64,000 nt of DNA. It comes from Lachnospiraceae bacterium. Its GTDB lineage: Bacteria; Bacillota_A; Clostridia; Lachnospirales; Lachnospiraceae. The notes under the pieces are model-generated. The model worked only from the letters and a program-made list of their open reading frames with translations, was not told the origin of the DNA and made no database searches. The DNA lies in assembly GCA_021770615.1 (NCBI GenBank), contig JAETQR010000007.1, positions 107,097 to 171,096 on the forward strand, in the 5' to 3' direction. Shown piece by piece: positions 1 to 8,587 of the stretch. The translations under genes and the position numbers were made by a program. Position 1 is the stretch's first letter. Each line of letters starts with the position of its first letter.

Positions 1-22
1 TAATATCTGCTGCATTACTCAT
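1..22 (-). CDS. Partial CDS, first seven codons only
   Basis: An ATG at 22 opens a reading frame that runs out of the window after MSNAADI. Its ATGA overlaps the TGA stop of the adenylation gene (19-21), and a GGAGG lies just upstream, which is the usual arrangement of coupled operon genes. It is therefore probably the next gene of the leftward operon. Nothing can be said about its function. Confidence 0.5.
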
Positions 23-1548
23 TCTCCTCCATCAATATATATTTTTTTCAGTGCTTTTCTATCAATTTTTCCATTATCATTATATGGCATCTCATCCAAC
101 AGGATATACTTTGCCGGAATCATATACCGGGGCAGGATATTTCCCAAATATTTCTTTATATCCAACTCAGTAACACCCTGATCTGCATTACAAAATGCAA
201 CAATCGCACTTTGCTCCGTATCATAAATACAGCATGCATTGTATACTTCATCAAAGCTTAAGATTGCAGTTTCAATTTCTCCTAACTCAATCCGGTATCC
301 CATATGCTTTATCTGAAAATCCTTTCTGCCATCAAACATAATTTCGCCATATCGGTTATAGTGCGCCAAATCTCCCGTACGATATATTTTTTCACTATAA
401 TGAGGATTTAAGGGGTTTTGTACGAATGCCTCTGCCGTCTTTTCCGGGTTATTATAATACCCTACTGCCAAACTTGTTCCCCGAACACATAACTCACCCA
501 TTGCATCAGTCTCTGTAATTTCCTCATCCTGATCATTTAATAAAATAATCTGTGTATTATTACATGCAATTCCAATCGGAAGTGGTTCCTCATCCGTAAA
601 TTCCCGGTCTATAACATAACAGGAACAAACATCTGTAATCTCAGTGGGTCCATATAAATTAGCATATAGCGCATCCGGCAATAGGCGACGCCAATAATTT
701 AAATGCCTGTTTGGCATAACTTCTCCGCAAAACAGGACTTTTCTTATACAGGAACAATCAATCTTTTCCAATAAACCACTATTGGCCACTCCTATTAAAG
801 CAGATGGCACCCAGAAAATAAAATTAATCTCATTCTCTTTTATATACTCCAACAACTTGGCAGTAAATGTAAAATACATTTCAGGAGTTATGTACAGATG
901 TGCACCACAGCTCATACATAAATATATATCCAGAATAGAATTATCAAAGTAAAATGGAGCCTGGTTAGCAATTTTAGTGTCGTTGGTGATCTCAAATTTT
1001 TCCCCCGCCCAGTCAATATAATCTATAATACTTCTATGCGTAATAGCAACCCCTTTTGGTATTCCAGTTGAGCCTGATGTAAAGAAAACATAAGCAAGAT
1101 CTGTATCTATGATTTGGCTATTTAACTGATCGCCATTATCATGATCAATGCTAAAATCCAAATCCTCGACATACAGGATCTTTTCTGTTTCCACCCCATG
1201 ATCTGTTAATTTTTTCCCACTTTTCCGATCCGTAATAATAACTTCCGGCATCAAACATTTCATAATCGATGCAGCCTTTTCAAAAGGAAACTTTACATCT
1301 GTCGGTGTATAGTAATTGCCACTATAAAGTATTCCCGCAAAAGAAACTAATGTCATCACCGATTTGGGTAAATAAACTAATACTGGAATCTTTCTTTTTT
1401 GTATCTTCTTCGCGATGCCATCTGCAATACACAAAGCCATTGATTTCCATTCACGAAACGTTATACTTTGCTCCTCATCAGTAAGCGCCACTTTATCAGG
1501 AAAGCGCTGTACGGTCTCCTCCAAATAGCATAGTACCGAATTTCTCAA
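19..1548 (-). CDS. Amino-acid adenylation enzyme (AMP-binding, stand-alone A domain)
   Basis: It activates a carboxylic acid, probably an amino acid, as the acyl-AMP and loads it on a carrier protein. The ANL-family core motifs are in order: FTSGSTGIPKG near residue 160, YGPTE near 300, YRTGDL near 385, GRKDFQIKHMGYR near 405 and NGKIDRKAL at the C-terminus. The A4 region FYFDNSILDIY keeps the Asp that binds the alpha-amino group in NRPS and DltA-type domains. I place the start at TTG 1548, seven bases after AAGGAGG, because the paralogue at 13838 begins at the same residue (MQNTVLCYLE against RNSVLCYLE). The adjacent carrier protein (1585-1803) is the likely partner. The substrate is unknown. 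Confidence 0.88.
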   Translation of the reverse strand: MRNSVLCYLEETVQRFPDKVALTDEEQSITFREWKSMALCIADGIAKKIQKRKIPVLVYLPKSVMTLVSFAGILYSGNYYTPTDVKFPFEKAASIMKCLMPEVIITDRKSGKKLTDHGVETEKILYVEDLDFSIDHDNGDQLNSQIIDTDLAYVFFTSGSTGIPKGVAITHRSIIDYIDWAGEKFEITNDTKIANQAPFYFDNSILDIYLCMSCGAHLYITPEMYFTFTAKLLEYIKENEINFIFWVPSALIGVANSGLLEKIDCSCIRKVLFCGEVMPNRHLNYWRRLLPDALYANLYGPTEITDVCSCYVIDREFTDEEPLPIGIACNNTQIILLNDQDEEITETDAMGELCVRGTSLAVGYYNNPEKTAEAFVQNPLNPHYSEKIYRTGDLAHYNRYGEIMFDGRKDFQIKHMGYRIELGEIETAILSFDEVYNACCIYDTEQSAIVAFCNADQGVTELDIKKYLGNILPRYMIPAKYILLDEMPYNDNGKIDRKALKKIYIDGGE

Positions 1549-1584
1549 ATTTTTTCCTCCTTCCACATATACATCTTAATAAGA

Positions 1585-1803
1585 TTACTGCATAACAGCC
1601 ATCAGGTCAGAAACTGTTTTACATTTAATGATTTCACTTGCATGAGGCATCTTGCCAAAATTTTCATCCATAACTGAAATTACAGATAAAACAGCAACCG
1701 AATCCCATGTTTCAATTTCTTCAAGTACCATATCCTCGTTTAATTCTTCTACCTCCAGCTCAAGAATATCTGCGATTACCTCCATTTTTTCCTGATCAGA
1801 CAT
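1585..1803 (-). CDS. Acyl/peptidyl carrier protein
   Basis: This 72-residue acidic protein has the carrier-protein fold signature. ETWDSVAVL contains the serine that receives phosphopantetheine, followed by the usual hydrophobic helix. It lies 36 bases upstream of the adenylation gene on the same strand, so it is the probable acceptor of the adenylated substrate. It closely resembles the carrier protein at 10436-10654 (both have TWDSVAVLSVIS), which suggests that the two operons arose by duplication. Confidence 0.9.
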   Translation of the reverse strand: MSDQEKMEVIADILELEVEELNEDMVLEEIETWDSVAVLSVISVMDENFGKMPHASEIIKCKTVSDLMAVMQ

Positions 1804-1858
1804 ATTTCAAATCCTCCTTCAAATTTAAATGATTTTTATATTAACTAGCTAATAAGAG

Positions 1859-2854
1859 CTAATTGCTATAATGATAATCTGTGAAAATCACAGGTAAGAT
1901 ATTTTTCGTATCTACTTCAATGTATACATCAGCCCATGCTAACCCTACGCCAAAACCACTTAATAATAAACGCACATTAGTCTTTTCCTTAAGTCGGTCA
2001 ACATTATGGCATATAGTAAGAGGAAGGGATGCTGTTGATGTATTTCCATATTCCTCATAAGACGTCAGTATCTTTTCTGGTGCAATATTACATTCATTTG
2101 CAATACCATCCAATATAAGTTTTTGTGCCTGGTGTATTACATAATAGTCAATTTCCTGCTCTTTGATCTGGAAATGATTCCTTAAGTCATTAATACTTTG
2201 TGCTGCTTCTGTCAAAGAAAAGAGCAAGATTTCATTTCCATCCATATAAAATTCCCCATTTAAGGATCTTGTAAGAAGATGATGTCTTTTGCCATCTGTC
2301 TTTTGAAAATAATAAAAACTTTTTTGATCCACTGTCTCAATCGCTGTAGCTGATGCCCCATCCCCAAACAGCAATATATCACTATCAATTACTTCATTCG
2401 GTTCATAATACTGTCCATCTCCAACTAAAAGCAACCCTTTCCCGCCAGTATTATTCAACAATGCCGCAACAATCTGTAAACCACTTACATACCCGGTACA
2501 TCCCAGATTTACATCAAATGCCAGGCAATCTTCCCCAATATTAAGACGTTTTTGTATGATCATCGCAGTAGATGGTGTACAAACATCCGGCGACTGGGTA
2601 ACAAATACTAAAATCCTGATTTCATCTTTGCTCCAGGCTAATTGTTTCATAAGTTTTTCAGCTGCGACACATGCCAAACCTGAAGCACTCTGTGATTCTC
2701 CACAGATATGCCGAAAATGAATACCCGTCAGTGAAACCTGTCTCTTTATCCGTTTTGTGCCAAGTGCCCCTGCAAGTTCCATATTATCAACTCTGTTCAC
2801 AGGAACCGCAGAGGCTATACCACGGATGCAGATATCTGAATATTGCCCAAACAA
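1859..2854 (-). CDS. 3-oxoacyl-ACP synthase III-like (KAS III) enzyme
   Basis: This is a 331-residue, FabH-sized condensing enzyme. All three catalytic residues are visible: Cys in VNLGCTGY, His in YVIHQAQ and Asn in YGNTSTAS. KAS III enzymes join an acyl thioester to malonyl-ACP or transfer an acyl group. The start is TTG at 2854 behind GAGGTGGT, matching the N-terminus of the fused paralogue (FDNIKIQG against YSDICIRG). It sits between a carrier protein and an SDR reductase, so a short chain extension followed by ketoreduction is a reasonable role. It is unlikely to be the housekeeping FabH because it lies within a duplicated accessory operon. Confidence 0.87.
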   Translation of the reverse strand: MFGQYSDICIRGIASAVPVNRVDNMELAGALGTKRIKRQVSLTGIHFRHICGESQSASGLACVAAEKLMKQLAWSKDEIRILVFVTQSPDVCTPSTAMIIQKRLNIGEDCLAFDVNLGCTGYVSGLQIVAALLNNTGGKGLLLVGDGQYYEPNEVIDSDILLFGDGASATAIETVDQKSFYYFQKTDGKRHHLLTRSLNGEFYMDGNEILLFSLTEAAQSINDLRNHFQIKEQEIDYYVIHQAQKLILDGIANECNIAPEKILTSYEEYGNTSTASLPLTICHNVDRLKEKTNVRLLLSGFGVGLAWADVYIEVDTKNILPVIFTDYHYSN

Positions 2855-2908
2855 TTTATCACCACCTCATACATTTTCATTCCATATTCTATATCAAACA
2901 ATGCCACC

Positions 2909-3640
2909 TTAAAAGATAGCACCCGCTGACACCGGAATGCAGGCTCCTGTTATATAAGATGACTTATCTGAAATCAAAAATTCTACAAGATATGCAATCT
3001 GCCTGGGTTCGATCATACCAAGCGGCTGACCAGCAACTTTATTATCAAGATCTCCCAGAACTTCATCCATACGTGCTGCCATAGGAGTATCTACAAAAGT
3101 TGGCAAAATAGCATTAACACGCTGGTGCCTTCTCAGAAACTCTTTTCCCATCACCTTAACAGATGCATTCAATGCAGCTTTGGATGCGGAATAAGTACAC
3201 ATTCCTTTCCCACATGTTTCTGCTGCTGACGATGAAATTGCAACAACCGACGCTCTGTCATTGGAATATTTCTTTTTATTAAAATATTTGCCAAGTTCGA
3301 CAAAAGAATAATAATTGATTGCTGTTACTTCCTTCATAACTTTTACATCATTTGCACGAACCGGAATATCATTATTTATTCCCGCACAATGCACCATGCC
3401 ATCCAGCTTAATCCCCTTATCCCTGCAACTGATAAAAATCTCTTCAACATGTTCGAGTTCTGACAAATCATATGACATGACCAAACTCTCGCCATTTAAC
3501 TTCCCTGAAATCTGATCTAGCCTATCCTGATTTCTGGCCACCAAAACAACAAAATAACCTTGTTCTGATAAATACTCACTGGTAGCAGCTCCAATACCGG
3601 AAGATGCACCTGTCACTAATATCGCTTTCCCCATTTTCAT
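2909..3640 (-). CDS. SDR-family reductase (FabG-like)
   Basis: This is a 243-residue short-chain dehydrogenase/reductase. The nucleotide-binding motif TGASSGIG is at residues 10-17, the catalytic Ser is in AISSSAA, and the YSASK motif holds the catalytic Tyr and Lys. The C-terminus (TGACIPVSAGAIF) is typical of FabG-like ketoreductases. The likely role is NADPH reduction of a beta-keto group on the carrier protein. The start could also be three codons inside, at 3634 (MGKAIL). It is similar to the SDR of the right-hand operon (9634-10404) and to the decayed domain at the end of the neighbouring KAS III. Confidence 0.88.
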   Translation of the reverse strand: MKMGKAILVTGASSGIGAATSEYLSEQGYFVVLVARNQDRLDQISGKLNGESLVMSYDLSELEHVEEIFISCRDKGIKLDGMVHCAGINNDIPVRANDVKVMKEVTAINYYSFVELGKYFNKKKYSNDRASVVAISSSAAETCGKGMCTYSASKAALNASVKVMGKEFLRRHQRVNAILPTFVDTPMAARMDEVLGDLDNKVAGQPLGMIEPRQIAYLVEFLISDKSSYITGACIPVSAGAIF

Positions 3641-3649
3641 CTCACTCTC

Positions 3650-5326
3650 TCAGTTATTAAATGTAATAACTGTCTCTGTAATATATCTGGATGCTTTTGA
3701 CAGCAGGAAACTCTGCGTCTGGGATATGTGGATCGGCTTTTTCATCGTTTCCGGACATTCCCGGTCAAGATATAACTCGATCCATTCTTTTCCGTCCTCA
3801 GTGATCTGGACAATATCAATCTCACTGTCTACATATGTAATGCCGTTAATGCGAACGGATTGTTCCTCTGTCCTGCAGCTGCTCCCTTTGAATTTCGATT
3901 CCATCGTTTGTTTATGCGTCTCCAATTCACTTACAGATGAAACTGCTTCCAGGACAACAACCGAAACAAGTTCCTGACCGTAACCAGAGACAAGTTCCTG
4001 ACTAAGATAAGATAATATTTCTGCAGACACCTCAGCTGGAATGACTACACCATCAAGTGGCAGATCCTTTTCCTTACAATACTCCAGAACAGCATGGATC
4101 GTTTTCTTGTTGATCGTTTCCATGACAAAAGAATCGGAATCCAAAAACAAATCACTCTGAATTTCCTTTAATTTCTCAGGATCTTTTCCTGCCATGATCA
4201 CCATAGCTGATCTGCCATTATCAAAACGACTGAGCCATTCTCCCATTTCCGTGTCCGCACACAATACGAGAATATTTTTGTCATGCAATCCGCATGCAGG
4301 TTTCTTATCCTCATCATAATGCTCATTTGTCTCAATGATCGGTAAGATGTTTTCTGTATCAATTTCTGTATAAATACAACCCCAGGAAAGCCCCACGCCA
4401 AATCCACACAACAAGAGATTTGCCTTTTCCCTTTTCTGGATCTCTTCCCTGTTTGCGCACACAGTAACAGGAACTGACGTCCCGGAAGTATTACCATAGT
4501 GGCGCAGTGAACGAAGTTCTTTTTCAGCCGGAATATCACAGGCATCTATGATATTATCCAATATCAGATCCTGTGCCTGATGAAATATGTAATGATCGAT
4601 GTCGTCCTCGGAAATATCAAAATGTTTCCGAAAATGAATGACTCCATCTGAAACATCATTAATGGCAAAAGAAAAAACAGCGGCTCCATCCATCTGGGAA
4701 GGACGGCCTTTATATCCAATAATGGCATCATATCCATTGCCGTCAGACATATTCATAAAATACAATGGATGCTGTTCTACCTTCTCGATTGCAATCGCAG
4801 CACCAGCTGAACCAAACAGCATATCATGTGCAATATCATCCGGTTTTAAAGACGCTTCCGGATTTCGTATCACTCCAGCGGTATCCCCGATCAATAATAA
4901 TGCTTTATCATGTGTTTCACATGTCTGAAGCAAAGCAGAGACAGCATGTACACCTACATTGAAACTTGAGCATCCAAGATTCAGATCATAAACCAGACAA
5001 TCCTTCCCTAACCCAAGTCTTTTATGCAGAAAAAAAGCAGTAGAAGGATGGTTATAATTTGGCCCCTGTGTAATGAAAAGTAAGACTTTTATTTCCTCTC
5101 GTTTCCACTGTAACTTTTCCAGTAATGGGAGCGTAGCAGCATAACACAAATCAGAAGTCCTCTGGTGCTTACCGGATATGTGCCGCTCCTCTACACCGGT
5201 GATCTTGATCTGCTTTTTTGCTCGTCTTTTACCGATAACATTAGCAAAACTCATATTATGTTCGATATATTCGGGAACAGCCGAACACATTCCCTGAATC
5301 TTAATATTATCAAATTTTCCAATCAT
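3650..5326 (-). CDS. KAS III fused to a degenerate SDR-like domain
   Basis: Residues 1-330 are a complete KAS III with Cys in NLGCSSF, His in FHQAQ and Asn in YGNTSGTS. Residues from about 345 to the end (558) have no KAS counterpart. They follow the pattern of an SDR N-terminus (a NILVLCAD strand, then a segment ending PLDGVVIPAE that matches LDGMVHCAG of the neighbouring SDR), but the glycine-rich motif has become ADTEMGEW and no YxxxK is present. The start is ATG 5326 behind AGAAAGG; a longer frame reaches 5380 but would overlap the upstream carrier protein. The domain may serve as a structural or docking module. Confidence 0.82.
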   Translation of the reverse strand: MIGKFDNIKIQGMCSAVPEYIEHNMSFANVIGKRRAKKQIKITGVEERHISGKHQRTSDLCYAATLPLLEKLQWKREEIKVLLFITQGPNYNHPSTAFFLHKRLGLGKDCLVYDLNLGCSSFNVGVHAVSALLQTCETHDKALLLIGDTAGVIRNPEASLKPDDIAHDMLFGSAGAAIAIEKVEQHPLYFMNMSDGNGYDAIIGYKGRPSQMDGAAVFSFAINDVSDGVIHFRKHFDISEDDIDHYIFHQAQDLILDNIIDACDIPAEKELRSLRHYGNTSGTSVPVTVCANREEIQKREKANLLLCGFGVGLSWGCIYTEIDTENILPIIETNEHYDEDKKPACGLHDKNILVLCADTEMGEWLSRFDNGRSAMVIMAGKDPEKLKEIQSDLFLDSDSFVMETINKKTIHAVLEYCKEKDLPLDGVVIPAEVSAEILSYLSQELVSGYGQELVSVVVLEAVSSVSELETHKQTMESKFKGSSCRTEEQSVRINGITYVDSEIDIVQITEDGKEWIELYLDRECPETMKKPIHISQTQSFLLSKASRYITETVITFNN

Positions 5327-5339
5327 AAGCTTACCTTTC

Positions 5340-5555
5340 TTACTTTTGCAGATAATCAATAATATCCTGTACAGTGACAAAATTCTTTATCTCATCGGAA
5401 GATAATTTTTTTCCATAATTCTTTTTTGCCTCAGCCATAAGTGATAGTGCACTCAGAGAATCCCACTCCTCCAGATCGTCTAAAATAGTAGTAGCCTCAA
5501 GTGTCCCTTCATCCACATCCATGATCTCCTCAAGCATTTCGATTAATTCGTTCAT
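5340..5555 (-). CDS. Acyl carrier protein
   Basis: This 71-residue acidic carrier protein has its phosphopantetheine serine in EEWDSLSAL. It is the first gene of the leftward operon, with GGAG eight bases before its ATG. It ends 13 bases before the KAS III fusion starts. Two carriers in one operon suggest that one holds the adenylated starter and the other the extender or product. Confidence 0.88.
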   Translation of the reverse strand: MNELIEMLEEIMDVDEGTLEATTILDDLEEWDSLSALSLMAEAKKNYGKKLSSDEIKNFVTVQDIIDYLQK

Positions 5556-5663
5556 TTTTTCTCTCCTTTTATTTATTTTTTACTGGAAAATATAGTATTA
5601 TCACTTCTTTGATTATTTCTTCCCATCTTCCTTTCCAGTTAATTTGACATACTGAGTTTCGCA

Positions 5664-5694
5664 TAAAAAAACTGCCCCCACCACCAGGCACAGC
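5664..5694 (-). terminator. Possible intrinsic terminator after the recombinase gene
   Basis: Read on the minus strand, CTGTGCC and GGGGCAG can pair imperfectly and are followed by seven T. It lies 40 bases past the recombinase stop and ~110 bases before the leftward operon, so it could stop or attenuate read-through from the invertible segment. The stem has one mismatch and a GU pair. Confidence 0.35.
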
Positions 5695-5733
5695 CATATC
5701 TCTCCTTATTCCATGCCTCCGTGCAACCTTTTT

Positions 5734-6687
5734 CTATGCGCATCCCTGCATATAATTATCCTTAAGATAAAAACTTAAGGGTGTTGTGTTGATATCCGCA
5801 TGTCCTAAAAGCTCACTGATCGTTTTGTAATCGCAGCCGCTTTCAACCAGACGGGTAGCAAATGTATGACGCAGGCCATGAAAAGTCACATATCTGGTTC
5901 CATTGTTCTCCATCAGGCGGTCATAATAAGCCCGCAACGTGCGTGGCTCAATAAATTTGTCCACTTTCCCAGTCAACAGGTAAACTTTCGGGGCTTCCTG
6001 ATATTTTTTTATAGCAGACAGACAGTTCTTTGGTATTGGAATATACCTGTCTGATTTAAGTGATTTCGGAGAAGTAACGATCACCTTACTCTTGCCGACA
6101 CCATTCTCTTTTGTATATATACGCTGTAATGTCTTATTTATATGAACCAGCCCTCTTGGAATATCAATACATTCCCAACGGAGGGCACAGATTTCGCCAA
6201 TCCTCATCCCTGTCGACAATGCCAGCATTACCCCTAAACTTTTCAAAGAGGTTTGCTTTTTAAGACAATTCATTATCTCAAATTCCTCATTTAAAGTCAA
6301 GTAGTTTTCCCGCTGTCTTCCCGGTCTGTTCTGCACATTATCCGGAACGGGATACTGATACCTCGCTTTTCCCAGATTTATATAACCTTTTTGCTCCGCT
6401 TTTCCTAATATCCCCAGCCACAATGCCATGATATCCTTTACAGCCTTTTCTGATAAATACCCTGTTCCGTCCTTCCTCTTTTTTCTGGAAAGAAAAAGGA
6501 TAAATTCCTGATTATCCTCGTGACTGATCGTTTCCAGTGTTCGTTTTCCGAAATAGGGAAGTATATGATTCTCAATCGTTACAGAATATGTGGCAAATGT
6601 GGATTCTTTCACAAAAGGCTTATTTTCTTCCTGCCATGTCCGGATCCAGCTTTCTATTGTTATCCTATTGTTTTTTGTGCTTTGCAT
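5734..6687 (-). CDS. Tyrosine recombinase (phage-integrase family)
   Basis: This 317-residue recombinase has an N-terminal SAM-like DNA-binding domain (residues 1-110) and a catalytic domain. Arg is in TGMRIGE, Lys in KSLKSDR, His-x-x-Arg in HGLRHTF, and His in LGHADINTT. The nucleophilic Tyr should be that of LSFY, 11 residues after the last GH, one residue later than usual because of an extra Pro. The protein ends only ten residues after this Tyr, without the usual YVHP-type tail. The tyrosine codon lies inside the 25-bp inverted repeat at 5756-5780, so the gene end is embedded in its presumed crossover site. It is transcribed from its own TATAAT promoter and lies inside the segment it would invert. 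Confidence 0.9.
   Translation of the reverse strand: MQSTKNNRITIESWIRTWQEENKPFVKESTFATYSVTIENHILPYFGKRTLETISHEDNQEFILFLSRKKRKDGTGYLSEKAVKDIMALWLGILGKAEQKGYINLGKARYQYPVPDNVQNRPGRQRENYLTLNEEFEIMNCLKKQTSLKSLGVMLALSTGMRIGEICALRWECIDIPRGLVHINKTLQRIYTKENGVGKSKVIVTSPKSLKSDRYIPIPKNCLSAIKKYQEAPKVYLLTGKVDKFIEPRTLRAYYDRLMENNGTRYVTFHGLRHTFATRLVESGCDYKTISELLGHADINTTPLSFYLKDNYMQGCA
5756..5780 (-). repeat. Left inverted repeat / recombinase core site
   Basis: The 25-bp repeat is identical to the reverse complement of 8588-8612. On the minus strand it has 7-bp palindromic arms CCTTAAG and CTTAAGG around a 7-bp spacer TTTTTAT, then ATAA. Two inverted arms around a 6-8-bp spacer is the standard layout of a tyrosine-recombinase core site. 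It overlaps the last codons of the recombinase, including the codon of the presumed catalytic Tyr, which lies in the spacer. Confidence 0.8.
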
Positions 6688-6712
6688 TATCTTATCCTCC
6701 GTTTTTTCAAGT

Positions 6713-6741
6713 ATTATAGCACCATGTATGGATTACATGAA
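6713..6741 (-). promoter_or_regulatory. Promoter of the recombinase gene
   Basis: On the minus strand a perfect TATAAT (6713-6718) lies 17 bases from a weak -35 box TTCATG (6736-6741), about 25 bases upstream of the recombinase start. Together with the terminator before it, this suggests that the recombinase is transcribed separately from the ATPase gene. Confidence 0.5.
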
Positions 6742-6757
6742 TGCAATACATGTTCAA

Positions 6758-6799
6758 TAAACGGAAAAATACAGCCATAGTTTCATCTACAGCTGTATT
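6758..6799 (-). terminator. Intrinsic terminator between ATPase and recombinase genes
   Basis: On the minus strand AATACAGC (6792-6799) pairs with GCTGTATT (6768-6775), and a T-rich run (TTTTCCGTTT) follows. It lies just downstream of the ATPase stop. Confidence 0.65.
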
Positions 6800-6821
6800 C
6801 AACAGGCGATTTTTCTTAAAA

Positions 6822-8486
6822 TCACCCAATCAATACCTCTTTTCCCCGAAAAGCAAAACCATACTTACGGATATGTTCCTTCTCTATGCCCTGAGCAAGG
6901 AGCGTTTGCTCATACTTCCTTTCTTCGATCTGCCTCAGTGCCTCCCGCACGGTTTCTTCCATGGAGGATTCCTCTTTGGGATCATATACTTTAAATTCCA
7001 GAATAATTCCATCTTCCTTTCGATCCAATGGCTTTAACATCACATCATACCGGCCAAACCCGCTTTCTCTATTTGAGGTCACTTCATAGCGGTCTTCAAG
7101 ATCAACCAGAAGCCCTAGCACAAACCCATGGTAAAATTTCTCTGGCATCGCAGCTTCTGAAGGATGGGTTCCCCCATCAAAGGAACTGAACATATTCAAT
7201 GAAATCCGGTTCATATAGGCATTCATCTCCTTCCGATCGCCTCGTAAAAGAGCTTTGACAAAATCATTATAATCACCGCCGCTTTCATCAAACCAGTCCC
7301 GAACCATATCTTCAAATGTCTGTTTCACTTCGTAATTCGTAAGTGAAAGTTCATATTCTTTTCCATGATCCTTTACTATTTTCAAATACCCCGACGTCAG
7401 AAGAAGACTCCAAACTGCGTATTCGTTCCTTTCTAATTGGTTAAATACCATTTCTTCATTAATTCTGCTTCGAATCGTTTTACCGGACAAGAGAAGTTCA
7501 AACTGCATTTTGATTGTTCTACTTCCGCCCCGAATCAGATTGCTGACCAGTCCATTCGAGCTTGTATTTGCCCAGTATGGCTTTAGTTTCCCCTCATCCA
7601 GAAAATTGATGATTGACCACGGATTATAAATATCCCGCATATTTCCTATCGTGAAACCATCATACCACTGCTTTACGTCCTCTTTGTTTGTCATTCCAAA
7701 TTCATCCATAGCGCAAAAAACTTCCTCTTCTGTAAAACCAAAACAAGAAGCATAACTAGTTGAAGTCATGGTTATTACTTTTAAGTTATTTAAGTCTGAA
7801 AACAAAGACTCTTTGCTAACCCTTGTGATGCCAGTCATCACTGCCCTCTCCAGATATGGATTTGTTTTAAATGTGTTGTTAAACAGATTCCTTGTAAAAG
7901 AAACCAGTTCCTTCCAATATCCTCCCATATATGCCTCCTGCAATGGAGTATCATATTCATCCAAAAGGATAATGACTTTCTTTCCATAATAACGACACAG
8001 ATAATCACATAACCGATGCAGTGCCATTGGTGCATCTTCCGGCTCCATATTATCTGCCATTTGTTTATAAATCTTCTTCTCTCCTTCTGTCAGCACATCC
8101 GAATCCAGTAAATAGTAATTTTTTATATACTGATTCTGCAGGATTTGACAGAATCGACGTATAGCTATATCATGGACAGTCTCTTTCATTCCGGCAAAGG
8201 ATAAGAAAATTACCGGATATGTTCCCTGCAATTCTTTATATTTTTCTTCTCCCCAGATATTCAATCCCTCAAAAACCTCGCCCTGTTCTTTATATTTTAT
8301 GCTAAAAAAACGCTCCAGCATGTTCATATTTAACGTTTTCCCAAATCGTCTTGGACGAGTAATGAGAGTTACTTTATCATCGCTTTCCCACCATTCCTTT
8401 ATAAAAGATGTCTTATCTATATAAAAATTATTTTTTTTAATCATTTCTTCAAAATCCTGTGCGCCGATTGATACTGTTCTTGGCAT
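6822..8486 (-). CDS. AAA-ATPase-like / PD-(D/E)XK nuclease family protein (DUF1703 type), copy 1
   Basis: This 554-residue protein has a two-part architecture. The N-terminal AAA-ATPase-like domain has a divergent P-loop (TRPRRFGKT, residues ~40-48) and a Walker B (IILLDEYDTP, ~175). The C-terminal PD-(D/E)XK-like domain has YDVML and ILEFKV (~500-510). The family is very common in anaerobic gut bacteria, often in many copies, and its function is not established. The copy at 20469-22133 is nearly identical over the C-terminal two thirds. The start is ATG 8486 behind GGAGGTG. It lies inside the predicted invertible segment and diverges from the GNAT gene at 8613. Confidence 0.85.
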   Translation of the reverse strand: MPRTVSIGAQDFEEMIKKNNFYIDKTSFIKEWWESDDKVTLITRPRRFGKTLNMNMLERFFSIKYKEQGEVFEGLNIWGEEKYKELQGTYPVIFLSFAGMKETVHDIAIRRFCQILQNQYIKNYYLLDSDVLTEGEKKIYKQMADNMEPEDAPMALHRLCDYLCRYYGKKVIILLDEYDTPLQEAYMGGYWKELVSFTRNLFNNTFKTNPYLERAVMTGITRVSKESLFSDLNNLKVITMTSTSYASCFGFTEEEVFCAMDEFGMTNKEDVKQWYDGFTIGNMRDIYNPWSIINFLDEGKLKPYWANTSSNGLVSNLIRGGSRTIKMQFELLLSGKTIRSRINEEMVFNQLERNEYAVWSLLLTSGYLKIVKDHGKEYELSLTNYEVKQTFEDMVRDWFDESGGDYNDFVKALLRGDRKEMNAYMNRISLNMFSSFDGGTHPSEAAMPEKFYHGFVLGLLVDLEDRYEVTSNRESGFGRYDVMLKPLDRKEDGIILEFKVYDPKEESSMEETVREALRQIEERKYEQTLLAQGIEKEHIRKYGFAFRGKEVLIG

Positions 8487-8535
8487 GCTTACACCTCCAA
8501 TCCACTGCTATGGGATATTTTTTACTATTGTACTT

Positions 8536-8564
8536 AGTTTAACATGGCATCATTGTTTTTACAA
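8536..8564 (-). promoter_or_regulatory. Promoter of ATPase copy 1
   Basis: On the minus strand TTGTAA (8559-8564) is separated by 17 bases from TAAACT (8536-8541). The same arrangement (TTGTCA, 17 bases, TAAACT) precedes copy 2 at 22182-22210, although the sequence around it has diverged; this conservation supports the call. Confidence 0.6.
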
Positions 8565-8587
8565 CTGCCTTTTTCCGTCTTGCGATG

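Noticed and set aside
4198..4545. 115-codon frame within the KAS III fusion gene
   Set aside because: Same strand, other frame; the fusion gene is coding throughout, with recognisable KAS motifs over this part.
5583..5638. Inverted repeat CTGGAAA / TTTCCAG upstream of the left operon
   Set aside because: Seven-base arms 42 bases apart in AT-rich DNA are not significant enough to call an operator.
5556..5733. Own strong sigma-A promoter for the leftward operon
   Set aside because: AT-rich stretches resemble -10 boxes (GATAATAC, CTATATT) but no -35 box lies 16-18 bases away; I do not call it.
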